Shown: positions 1-6,029 of the stretch, piece by piece | Layout of the letters: each line of letters begins with the position of its first letter | How positions within the stretch are numbered: the stretch's first letter is position 1 | Made by a program: the position numbers and the translations under genes | From: Peptococcaceae bacterium | Lineage (GTDB): Bacteria; Bacillota; Peptococcia; Peptococcales; Peptococcaceae | Length of the DNA stretch: 7,862 nucleotides | Assembly: GCA_017383785.1 (NCBI GenBank) | Contig: JAFNVD010000042.1 | Location: 1 to 7,862 of the forward strand | Direction: 5' to 3' | Notes under the pieces: generated by a model | What the model saw: the letters and a program-made list of their open reading frames with translations, nothing else | The model's database searches: none | What the model was told of the DNA's origin: nothing

Positions 1-157
1 GATTGGAACGCTGAAAAATTTTATATCCCACTTCTTCTTCAAAGTTATGAATGGCATTACTAATGGTCGGCTGTGTCAAAAACAATTGTTTTGCTGCTTT
101 GGAGATTGAGTGGCAACTTGCTACTTCTTTGATATAACGAAACTGTTCTAAATTCAT
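1..157 (-). CDS. LysR-family transcriptional regulator, N-terminal part (runs off window)
   Basis: The first 52 codons of a LysR-type DNA-binding regulator are visible, beginning MNLEQFRYIKEVA. Residues about 1-52 form the family's winged helix-turn-helix: a first helix (LEQFRYIKEV), then SISKAAKQLFLTQPTIS as the helix-turn-helix, then the start of the recognition wing (FEEEVGYKIFQR). The order Ser-x-x-Lys-Ala-Ala, then Gln-Pro-x-Ile-Ser is the usual LysR signature. The effector-binding domain lies outside the window, so the ligand and target genes cannot be named. The start is supported by an AGGTGA ribosome binding site at about 162-167. It lies downstream of ribU on the same strand, separated by 110 bases with no clear terminator, so it may use its own promoter, ribU read-through, or both. 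LysR proteins usually autoregulate; see the half-sites at 202-229. Confidence 0.9.
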   Translation of the reverse strand, partial: MNLEQFRYIKEVASCHSISKAAKQLFLTQPTISNAIHNFEEEVGYKIFQRSN

Positions 158-201
158 GGTGTCACCTCGTAGTCTATATTGTATACGAATAGATAGAATA
201 C

Positions 202-229
202 TGTTCGCAAGTGAACACGGACCATGTTC
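202..229. promoter_or_regulatory. Candidate operator: three phased TGTTC/GAACA half-sites upstream of the LysR gene
   Basis: On the plus strand TGTTC (202-206), GAACA (213-217) and TGTTC (225-229) occur in a row. The first two form a perfect inverted repeat with a 6-base centre; the second and third form another with a 7-base centre. Their starts are 11 and 12 bases apart, about one helical turn, which suits a dimeric regulator bound on one DNA face. They lie 45-72 bases before the LysR start codon, so autoregulation is a natural inference. No convincing sigma-A promoter could be placed: on the minus strand a TATACAAT-like -10 near 176-183 has only a poor -35. A second, AT-rich palindrome, TATACT-TAT-AGTATA, sits at 241-255. 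The rest of the 158-267 gap shows nothing more. Confidence 0.35.
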
Positions 230-267
230 TAAATATCACATATACTTATAGTATAACACACATTATA

Positions 268-882
268 TTATTTTTCTAGATGTTTTCCAATGCGATTGTA
301 TAATAATACTGTCAAAATGCTAATTACTACCCCTTTCAGCAAATTGAACGGTGCTACTGCATATAGGATAAAAGTTTGCAAATCTACAATAGCCGGATTT
401 AATGCATGCCCCATAGCAATAAACGCTTCTAACGGTTGCCCATATACCATTGCATACACCGGCAGCAACACAAAATAATTAACAACCGAACCCAAAGCCA
501 CCAAGCATACAATTCCTACTGCCATACCTGCCAGCATCCCTATTTTATTGTGCCATTTCTGATACACAAAAGCTACCGGCACTACAAAAGCGCAACCTAC
601 AATAAAGTTGCCCAGTTCTCCAACACCACCTGTAATGGTACCGTTTAACACAAAGTTTAATAAAATTTTCATCAATTCAATCAATGCTGCTGCCATAGGC
701 CCCATGGTAAGCCCACCCATCAGCACCGCCAATTCGCTCAAGTCCAGCTTATAAAAGCTTGGGGCAAACCATAATGGTGCTTCAAATAGCATCAATACGC
801 CTGCCAACGCTGAAAGCAATGCAATTTTGGTAATCATTTTTACGCTTAAGCCTTTTCGTTGTGTGTTTCTAGTTTGATTCAT
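268..882 (-). CDS. ribU: RibU, riboflavin-binding S component of an ECF-type vitamin transporter
   Basis: This 204-residue membrane protein is the substrate-binding subunit of an energy-coupling factor transporter that imports riboflavin with a shared EcfA/EcfA'/EcfT module encoded elsewhere. The sequence has about five or six hydrophobic segments (roughly 16-36, 50-72, 90-106, 114-138, 172-197) and the RibU-like stretch FEAPLWFAPSFYKLDLSE (33-50), followed by a glycine-rich NGTITGGVGELGNF (80-93). Small-residue spacing in the first helix (ALLSALAG) fits the surface that docks on EcfT. The start is placed at ATG 882-880 because GGAGGA lies six bases before it; an in-frame ATG at 909 adds nine residues (MNKQNGGTN) but has no ribosome binding site and would encode the site itself. 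The riboflavin assignment is strengthened by the upstream FMN riboswitch. The basic C-terminus (RIGKHLEK) faces no recognisable terminator. Confidence 0.95.
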   Translation of the reverse strand: MNQTRNTQRKGLSVKMITKIALLSALAGVLMLFEAPLWFAPSFYKLDLSELAVLMGGLTMGPMAAALIELMKILLNFVLNGTITGGVGELGNFIVGCAFVVPVAFVYQKWHNKIGMLAGMAVGIVCLVALGSVVNYFVLLPVYAMVYGQPLEAFIAMGHALNPAIVDLQTFILYAVAPFNLLKGVVISILTVLLYNRIGKHLEK

Positions 883-888
883 GTTAGT

Positions 889-894
889 TCCTCC
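889..894 (-). promoter_or_regulatory. Ribosome binding site that fixes the ribU start
   Basis: The minus strand reads GGAGGA, then six bases (ACTAAC), then ATG at 882-880. The alternative in-frame ATG at 909-907 is preceded by CTAGAGAC, with no Shine-Dalgarno match at useful spacing, so the shorter 204-residue form is preferred. Confidence 0.8.
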
Positions 895-983
895 GTTCTG
901 TTTGTTCATGTCTCTAGAGGCAGTTTTATGATGTAATTTACTATGTAGGTTGACGTATTGTCAATTCTACAATAGGATTCACT

Positions 984-1020
984 ACAAACAAAAAAGCTCC
1001 TGAATTTCTTCAGAAGCTTT
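984..1020 (-). terminator. Intrinsic terminator of the FMN riboswitch
   Basis: On the minus strand AAGCTTCTGAA (1019-1009) and TTCAGGAGCTT (1004-994) form an 11-pair stem with one G-U pair and a GAAA tetraloop; an outer A-U pair (1020/993) extends it. A U-rich tail with the pattern UUU-UG-UUUG-U follows down to 984. It stands about 55 bases after the aptamer and about 100 bases before the ribU start, the standard place for an FMN-controlled transcription stop. Confidence 0.9.
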
Positions 1021-1074
1021 CGTATTCCTAATTGCTGCAGCTACACAGCAAATATGCCTTCACAGCTGCACATT

Positions 1075-1187
1075 TGAATCCTTCTTCCATCCAGACTTTA
1101 CTGTCGGTACCGGAATTACACCGGTTCGGCCTTACGGCTCGCGGACTATACCGCCGGTAGGGACTTGCACCCTGCCCTGAAGATTCA
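1075..1187 (-). ncRNA. FMN riboswitch aptamer (RFN element)
   Basis: The minus strand carries the conserved RFN core in order: the AGGG...CCCT hairpin with GTGCAAGT (about 1174-1158), ACCGGCGGTATAGTCCGCGAGCC (in pieces across 1158-1136), a short GCC-GTAA-GGC hairpin, a stem CCGG...CCGG near 1125-1110, then ACCGACAGTAAAGTCTGGATGG (in pieces across 1111-1090) and GAAGAAGG. Helix P1 closes as UGAAUCUU (1187-1180) with AGGAUUCA (1082-1075), eight pairs including one G-U. The aptamer binds flavin mononucleotide; in this family, binding stabilises P1 and shuts down the gene behind it. Between aptamer and terminator lies another possible hairpin, GCAGCUGUG near 1070-1060 with UGUGUAGCUGC near 1043-1032. 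The 5' strand of P1 can also pair with the terminator (see findings), supporting control by transcription termination. Confidence 0.96.
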
Positions 1188-1222
1188 CAATATATCATTG
1201 TATATGTCTTATTGACAAGTCC

Positions 1223-1251
1223 ATCATACTACACTTTACAATTTAAGTCAA
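1223..1251 (-). promoter_or_regulatory. Sigma-A type promoter of the riboswitch-ribU unit
   Basis: On the minus strand the -35 box TTGACT (1251-1246) and the -10 box TATGAT (1228-1223) are separated by exactly 17 bases. A transcript starting about seven bases later would have roughly 30 bases of leader before aptamer helix P1, a usual arrangement. The promoter lies only about 40 bases beyond the helicase-loader stop codon, with no terminator between, so read-through from the upstream operon could also enter the riboswitch. Confidence 0.8.
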
Positions 1252-1291
1252 CCATCATCCGGCATGTATACAGGATATTCACTGCATAATC

Positions 1292-2236
1292 TTACAGCTC
1301 TTTCATACGCTGCGCGGCCAATTCTTTACGATAGCTGTTTTTGCGCTCTAAAAGAATCATGGTAGCACGATCCATAATACGGTCAGATACACGAGTATTG
1401 TAGGTGTCCTGTATTTGACTGAGCTTAAGATTGGAATTGATAATCCACGGTTTGTTACGATAGTTTCTTTCTTCAAGAAGTAATACCAGTTGTTCAGTAA
1501 CAAAGTCTGTAGTGCGTTCTGCACCCAAATCATCAATGACCAGTAAGTCGCATCCGATAAGCTGCTCCAATACTTCATGCCAACGATCTGTCCCTTCTTC
1601 GTACTTATACTGACGAATCATATCAAACAAATCAGCAGCTCGTTTATAGATAACTGTCTTACCACCGGACAACACCACGTTAGCAATAGCACTGGACAAA
1701 TGGGTCTTGCCACGACCTACGTCACCACGCATAAACAGGCAATCTTTGCAGGTGCCTGCTACAATTTGGTGTGCAAATTGCTGACACCACTCCAATTTTT
1801 TTTGTATATCTTCCGGCTTGTCAAACCCGTCTAGATAAAAGTTATCAAAACGATATTGCTGCATAGCCGCACTCATACCGCTTTGCGCCATGATATTTTG
1901 CATACGTTCCTGCAGATAGCAACTGCACAGTGTTCCATCAGAGAGATATCCCCTGTCTTCACAGATAGGACAATCCCATTTTGGCTTATATATTTGTTCA
2001 TCCAAACCATATTGCTCCAACAGCTGATGACGATCTTTCATAAGCGCCTCAATTTCCATTTGCAGTGCATCTTGCTGTATCTTATTTTTATGCAGAATAC
2101 CGCTGCGAATCATAGCTACGTTTTTCTGCCCTATAGCAAAATCCAATTCTTCTAATCGCGGGATATAGTCATACAGTTGTGCAATACGTGCATCACACTC
2201 TTTTTGCTTTTCCTGTCTAAGCTGTTCACGATTCAT
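1292..2236 (-). CDS. dnaC: DnaC/DnaI-type replicative helicase loader (AAA+ ATPase)
   Basis: The 314-residue product is an AAA+ ATPase of the DnaC/DnaI/IstB type, which helps place the replicative helicase on DNA. In order: a coiled-coil-rich N-terminus (about 1-80), a likely zinc module with Cys89, Cys92, Cys104 and Cys106 (CPIC...CSC), Walker A GDVGRGKT (171-178), Walker B LLVIDDLGAE (231-240), a sensor-1 region IINSNL (265-270) and a conserved arginine stretch SDRIMDR (284-290). ATG 2236 is preceded by AAGGGGG at seven bases' distance; this site overlaps the TAA of the DnaD-domain gene, so the two are probably translationally coupled. The symbol follows the Escherichia coli loader; in Bacillus the equivalent is dnaI. 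Phage loaders and IstB transposon helpers look similar, but there is no transposase here and the DnaD-type partner argues for replication. Confidence 0.88.
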   Translation of the reverse strand: MNREQLRQEKQKECDARIAQLYDYIPRLEELDFAIGQKNVAMIRSGILHKNKIQQDALQMEIEALMKDRHQLLEQYGLDEQIYKPKWDCPICEDRGYLSDGTLCSCYLQERMQNIMAQSGMSAAMQQYRFDNFYLDGFDKPEDIQKKLEWCQQFAHQIVAGTCKDCLFMRGDVGRGKTHLSSAIANVVLSGGKTVIYKRAADLFDMIRQYKYEEGTDRWHEVLEQLIGCDLLVIDDLGAERTTDFVTEQLVLLLEERNYRNKPWIINSNLKLSQIQDTYNTRVSDRIMDRATMILLERKNSYRKELAAQRMKEL

Positions 2237-2248
2237 GCCAATTCCCCC

Positions 2249-3238
2249 TTACCATTCCAGAAAATCTAAATCTTCTTTTTTGGTATCGTATTGCGGCAAT
2301 GTACCTTTACGGCGCACTGCACTTCCGCTGCTGCTAGAGGTATGTTTATCCCCTGCCGTTCTTTCAAATGTGTTTCTATCTGATACAAACTGTTCTTTCA
2401 TACTCTGCTGACGCTGCTTATCCTCTTTCAGTGCTTCCGGTGTGGTAATGCCCCGTTCTTTCCAGTTGGCCAAAATCCCATCCAGATAATTAAACGACGG
2501 ATTGCTGGCGCCGGTCGTATCTTCAACAGCTAAAAGAATCATCTCATGGGTAAACTTCCATATCGCAGTCCATTTCAAATACATCTCTTTTTGCGGTTCG
2601 CTTGGATTATTGTATTTCCCCAGACGGCGTAACACTTCTGTTGTTTTAGTAGAAATGGTATCTTTCTTATCCACATATGCTTTCAGGCTCTCTTTGTCAT
2701 GTACCTGAGCCCCATATGCCATCTGACAGAACCATTGAAAAGCTTCTTGTTTTCTGTATTTTTGATAATAAATAATATACATTTCCTGAACCAATTCATA
2801 CGACCAACTATATTGCTGCACAACTGATTGGATCGTACTACTGTCTATCGCAGATAAAAAGATTCCTAATTGTTGTTCCAAATTTTTCACTAATTGTGCA
2901 TACGTCATTTCATTTGCCGTATACGCTTCTCTATCGTATGCCATCTGCTGCGGTGTATCGCCCAAAAAACTGCTGATTTTATCAAACATAGGAGAAAAAT
3001 CTACTGTTTCGGTATCTGTAAACCAATGGATTAAACCTTTACTATGCAATGTCTTGGCAGCCTCCTGAGCATACCGGTCGCTGCGTTTAATCTGATCTGT
3101 ACCGCAATAGAGCAAGTAAACCATTTTTCCCAAATCTTCAAATGATAATCCCAACGGCTCCATCATAGCCAACAAATGTTTTGGAATGGTCACGCTGCCG
3201 CCTTCCAGAAACCAGGCTGTAATATTTTGTTTTGTCAC
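2249..3238 (-). CDS. DnaD-domain replication initiation protein with two DnaD-like repeats
   Basis: The 329-residue product resembles Bacillota DnaD/DnaB-family primosome proteins, which remodel DNA and recruit the helicase and its loader. The N-terminal part (about 12-75: VTIPKHLLAMMEPLGL through KGLIHW) fits the winged-helix oligomerisation domain. Two DnaD-like helical regions follow, at about 112-180 and about 203-268; the second ends in the typical NPSFNYLDGILANWKERGI pattern. The tail (295-329) is Ser/Lys-rich and ends acidic (EDLDFLEW), a possible contact tail. I place the start at GTG 3238, with AAGGAG eight bases before it; an ATG at 3259 would add seven residues but lacks a ribosome binding site. 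The gene sits 45 bases after the NTPase-Asp23 gene and 12 bases before the loader. Whether it is the main DnaD or a DnaB-like co-loader cannot be decided from this window. Confidence 0.85.
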   Translation of the reverse strand: MTKQNITAWFLEGGSVTIPKHLLAMMEPLGLSFEDLGKMVYLLYCGTDQIKRSDRYAQEAAKTLHSKGLIHWFTDTETVDFSPMFDKISSFLGDTPQQMAYDREAYTANEMTYAQLVKNLEQQLGIFLSAIDSSTIQSVVQQYSWSYELVQEMYIIYYQKYRKQEAFQWFCQMAYGAQVHDKESLKAYVDKKDTISTKTTEVLRRLGKYNNPSEPQKEMYLKWTAIWKFTHEMILLAVEDTTGASNPSFNYLDGILANWKERGITTPEALKEDKQRQQSMKEQFVSDRNTFERTAGDKHTSSSSGSAVRRKGTLPQYDTKKEDLDFLEW

Positions 3239-3246
3239 GTGTATCA

Positions 3247-3252
3247 CTCCTT
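3247..3252 (-). promoter_or_regulatory. Ribosome binding site that fixes a GTG start for the DnaD-domain gene
   Basis: AAGGAG on the minus strand, then eight bases, then GTG at 3238-3236. The upstream ATG at 3259 has only AGAGAAAC before it, and the AAGGAG would fall inside the coding sequence if that ATG were used. Confidence 0.65.
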
Positions 3253-3283
3253 GTACCATATGTTTCTCTAGACATTATCAAAA

Positions 3284-4141
3284 TTACGCAGAAATACCTG
3301 TAATACGTACATCAATACGCAATACAGTCAAACTGCACATTTCATCAATATCCTGAATCGCTTCTTTTTGAAATTGTTCAACAGCAGCCTGTATTGGAAT
3401 CCCAAATCGCACTTTCGTTTCACAATAAATACTTACTCCGAAATCATTCATATCAACATGAATTTTTGCACCTTTTTCAAATTCTTCTTGTCGATTCAAA
3501 TTATGTCGAACAATCTGTTCAATAGCAGATTCTGAAATGGTGAGTCGTCCCAGCTGAGAAAACTTCGGTCGTACGATACATTTGTTTTCCTCTGCCATGA
3601 CACTTTTTTCTTTGTCTAGTTCTTTCTTTTCGGATTCTTTGTTTTTTCCGTTTTTATTTTTTATACCGATAAAACTGAAAATTGAGTCAATCCAGTAATT
3701 TGGCAATTCTTTTTTTACTTCAATGCCCGGCATCGGAATAACATGTTTACCTTCTTTACGCATTCTTTGTGCTTCTGCAATCTGTTCCGATGTAGAAATA
3801 TCCTGAATAAAGATTTTATACTTTACATTTGGCAGCATTAGCGCCTCTGTAATACGATCGATCATTTTTTCCGATGTCCCTAAAATCAGAATTTTGGACG
3901 GATTTAATTGTTTGATACGTTCCCGTACTTCTGCTGCATGGATCGGATCATGAAAAATAGCTCGTTTTACAGCCGCTACGGTAGTTTCCTCTGCTTTGGC
4001 CGATGTGCCTGCCATTTTTTTACCGTCTTTAATCAGGAGGCCGTCATCAATCATCATATCAATGCTGTATTGTTCCATTACAATATACGCATTGTGGCTT
4101 TTGCCTGTACCGCTGGCACCTATCAATGCATAAACTTCCAT
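3284..4141 (-). CDS. P-loop NTPase fused to an Asp23/Gls24-like domain
   Basis: The 285-residue product has two parts. The N-terminus is a nucleotide-binding fold: Walker A GASGTGKS at 8-15, a conserved-looking IDDGLLIKDG (31-40), GTSAKAEETT (45-54), and a hydrophobic beta strand KILILGTS (83-90) that may act as Walker B, though without a clear acidic residue at its end. A charged, Lys/Glu/Asn-rich linker spans about 161-187. The C-terminus (about 196-283: LGRLTISESAIEQIV, then GVSIYCETKVRFG, then LTVLRIDVRITGI) resembles Asp23/Gls24 envelope-stress proteins. No signal peptide or membrane segment is seen, so it should be cytoplasmic. ATG 4141 has AGGAGG at seven bases, and its first 19 bases overlap the end of sfsA, indicating coupling. 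The function is unknown to me; placement before the DnaD-type and loader genes hints at a link to replication or the cell envelope, but this is inference. Confidence 0.75.
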   Translation of the reverse strand: MEVYALIGASGTGKSHNAYIVMEQYSIDMMIDDGLLIKDGKKMAGTSAKAEETTVAAVKRAIFHDPIHAAEVRERIKQLNPSKILILGTSEKMIDRITEALMLPNVKYKIFIQDISTSEQIAEAQRMRKEGKHVIPMPGIEVKKELPNYWIDSIFSFIGIKNKNGKNKESEKKELDKEKSVMAEENKCIVRPKFSQLGRLTISESAIEQIVRHNLNRQEEFEKGAKIHVDMNDFGVSIYCETKVRFGIPIQAAVEQFQKEAIQDIDEMCSLTVLRIDVRITGISA

Positions 4142-4875
4142 TCTGACTCCTCCTGCATAGGAATACGTCCTGTATAACGCACTCCGTTTAAATTAATTTC
4201 ACATGTATATACATATACTTCTACGCCTTGCTTTTGTGCCAATCTCAGATTAGCAGCAAATACAGGATCCGTTGTGATATTCGGTGCAAATTGTGTAGCC
4301 GCATTTCCCATGACCACAAATATCACCGCAGCATCCATTCCCTGATTTTTGCATTGTATGAGCTCCTGTAAATGCTTACTGCCTCGCTCTGTAGGCGCAT
4401 CGGGAAAGCAAGCAATATCACCCACCAGCAGATTTACCGATTTTACTTCTATATAGCAGGTAGTATCACCGCGATTGATACGAAAATCCATGCGGCTTTT
4501 TCCTATCGTACGTTCACGCTCTATATTCTTGCATCCAGCAAACTCCGGCAACAAATCTTGCGACAACCAATAGCCTACAATTTCATTAGCAAGATGTGCA
4601 TTGAGACACACATATCGGCTGCCCTGCTGCACCAAAAGCAAAGTATATGCTGTTTTACGCTCTGCATTCGATTTTGTTTTACCCTTCGCAGGCTGTATCC
4701 ATACAGTTGCCCCGGGAACTAACAATTCCTGCATTCGCCCGGAATTCGGCACATGTACTTTTACAGATACTCCGTTTAACTCCACCTCTGCGCGGAATCT
4801 ATTTTCCCTGCGAATAAACACTGCCTCCAGCAATTCATCAAAAGGCTGAAACAATGCTTGTATCTCATTTGTCAT
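4123..4875 (-). CDS. sfsA: SfsA family DNA/RNA nuclease
   Basis: The 250-residue product matches the full length of SfsA, first described as a sugar fermentation stimulation protein and regarded as a nuclease. An N-terminal OB-like domain carries RRENRF (22-27) and HVPNSGRMQELL (41-52). The C-terminal PD-(D/E)xK-like domain has SRMDF (127-131, Asp130), the core EVK (143-145) and FPDAPTERGSKHLQEL (157-172), all in family order, so the catalytic set looks complete. ATG 4875 follows the upstream peptidase stop by three bases; its ribosome binding site (GAGGAG) is formed by the last two Glu codons of that gene. The final 19 bases overlap the next gene. The biological substrate is unclear for the family, and the neighbours do not settle it. 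Confidence 0.93.
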   Translation of the reverse strand: MTNEIQALFQPFDELLEAVFIRRENRFRAEVELNGVSVKVHVPNSGRMQELLVPGATVWIQPAKGKTKSNAERKTAYTLLLVQQGSRYVCLNAHLANEIVGYWLSQDLLPEFAGCKNIERERTIGKSRMDFRINRGDTTCYIEVKSVNLLVGDIACFPDAPTERGSKHLQELIQCKNQGMDAAVIFVVMGNAATQFAPNITTDPVFAANLRLAQKQGVEVYVYTCEINLNGVRYTGRIPMQEESEWKFMH

Positions 4876-4878
4876 ACA

Positions 4879-6027
4879 TTACTCCTCAATAGCCTCTGCC
4901 ACTACAGATAAGATAAATAACGATGCTGCTTTCACTTCGTTTAGATTCAAATATTCCTGCACGCTGTGCACATTGTTCATACCGCACCCAATATTGGTAG
5001 CAGGGATTCCTTTCCCGCAGAATACATTGGCATCACTGCCACCTCCGGTTTTTACTAACTCAGGCTCCAGCCCCAAACGTTGAACCGCTTTTTTGGCTAA
5101 CTGTACTGTCGTGCTGTTTTCATCCAGATTAATTGCCGCATAGCATTCTTCGATTTCTACCTCAACACTGCCGCCTAACTGTTCCGCGGCCAATGTACAG
5201 CATGCCTTCATATGTTGAATCTGTGCTTCCACTTTTTCTTTTACCAGGCTGCGTGCTTCCCCATAAATCACAGTTTCTCCGGCTACTACATTAGTAGCGG
5301 TACCACCTTGGATAATACCAATATTGGCTGTTGTTTCTTCATCTAATCTGCCTAATTGCATAGCTGAAATAGCTTTTGCCGCCATCTGCACTGCACTAAT
5401 CCCTTTTTCGGGCTCTACTCCTGCATGAGATGCTTTTCCATAAAATTTAGCAGTAAGATCAATATGATATGGCGATGCCACACAAATTTTATTTGGCATA
5501 CCGTCACTATCAAAGAAAAACGCCGCATCTACAGGCTTTAATTCTTCCAAAGCCAGATGTTTCGCCCCCAATAACCCGACTTCTTCTGCTACAGTAAATA
5601 CAACCTGCACCGGGCCATGAGCAATATTATTTTCATGCATTACTGTCATTGCTTATAAATTTGTTGCATTGCCGGCTTTATCATCACCGCCCAATACAGT
5701 AGTGCCATCACTGTGTACAACACCATCTTCTACTATCGGTGTTACACCATTTCCCGGTGCTACTGTATCCATATGAGCGCAAAACAATAGAGATTTCCCT
5801 GTACCGGTGCCTTCATGATATGCAATCACATTACCTGCGTTACCACCAATGTGAGCACCTGCGTTGTCCTCTTTGACTGTATAGCCTAATGTCTCTAATC
5901 TATCTTTTAAATAATCTGCTACAGCACGTTCATTACGACTTTCTGAATCTATTTGTACCAATTTCAATACAGTATCCAGCAAACGTGTTTCCTGGATTTC
6001 ATAATTGTGGACTTTCTGATTTTCCAT
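4879..6027 (-). pseudogene. M20-family PepT-like metallopeptidase interrupted by an in-frame TAA
   Basis: The two open stretches, 6027-5653 (124 residues) and 5649-4879 (256 residues), are in the same frame and together equal a normal PepT-like aminopeptidase of about 382 codons. The first holds metal-site motifs CAHMDTV (83-89; His85, Asp87) and GGDDKAG (113-119). The second holds the catalytic AEEVG, SDG (metal Asp), the dimerisation domain with GKASHAGVEPEKG, GGGSDANVF and the last likely metal His in NNVHSV. The break is a TAA at 5655-5653. Aligned from memory with relatives such as Bacillus YqjE, it replaces a Glu codon (GAA to TAA), with no insertion or deletion. The second part could start at ATG 5649 but has no ribosome binding site, and neither half has a full metal centre. 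The first start has AGGAGG ten bases upstream, inside the end of the kinase gene. Sequencing error or read-through remain possible. Confidence 0.85.
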
Positions 6028-6029
6028 GA

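Noticed and set aside
268..909. Longer 213-residue RibU starting at ATG 909
   Set aside because: There is no ribosome binding site before 909, while GGAGGA is correctly placed for ATG 882.
1252..1291. Terminator after the helicase loader
   Set aside because: The TGTATACA palindrome here is short and is not followed by a U-tract.
1357..1578. 73-codon minus-strand frame inside the helicase loader gene
   Set aside because: It is a frame-shifted reading of a gene with intact Walker motifs.
1292..3238. Prophage or IstB-type transposon origin for the loader and DnaD-domain pair
   Set aside because: There is no transposase, integrase, inverted repeat or phage gene nearby, and the flanking genes are ordinary chromosomal ones.
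4372..4722. 116-codon plus-strand open frame and a neighbouring 82-codon one
   Set aside because: Both are antisense to sfsA, whose conserved motifs are complete; the antisense proteins look random.
5641..5660. Frameshift as the cause of the peptidase break
   Set aside because: The stop, the next codon and the following ATG are all in one frame and the alignment needs no gap, so the change is a substitution.
5780..5810. P-loop-like GTGTGKS in the peptidase N-terminal part
   Set aside because: It sits in a loop between two strands of a clear M20 peptidase fold and lacks any other NTPase motif, so it is a chance match.
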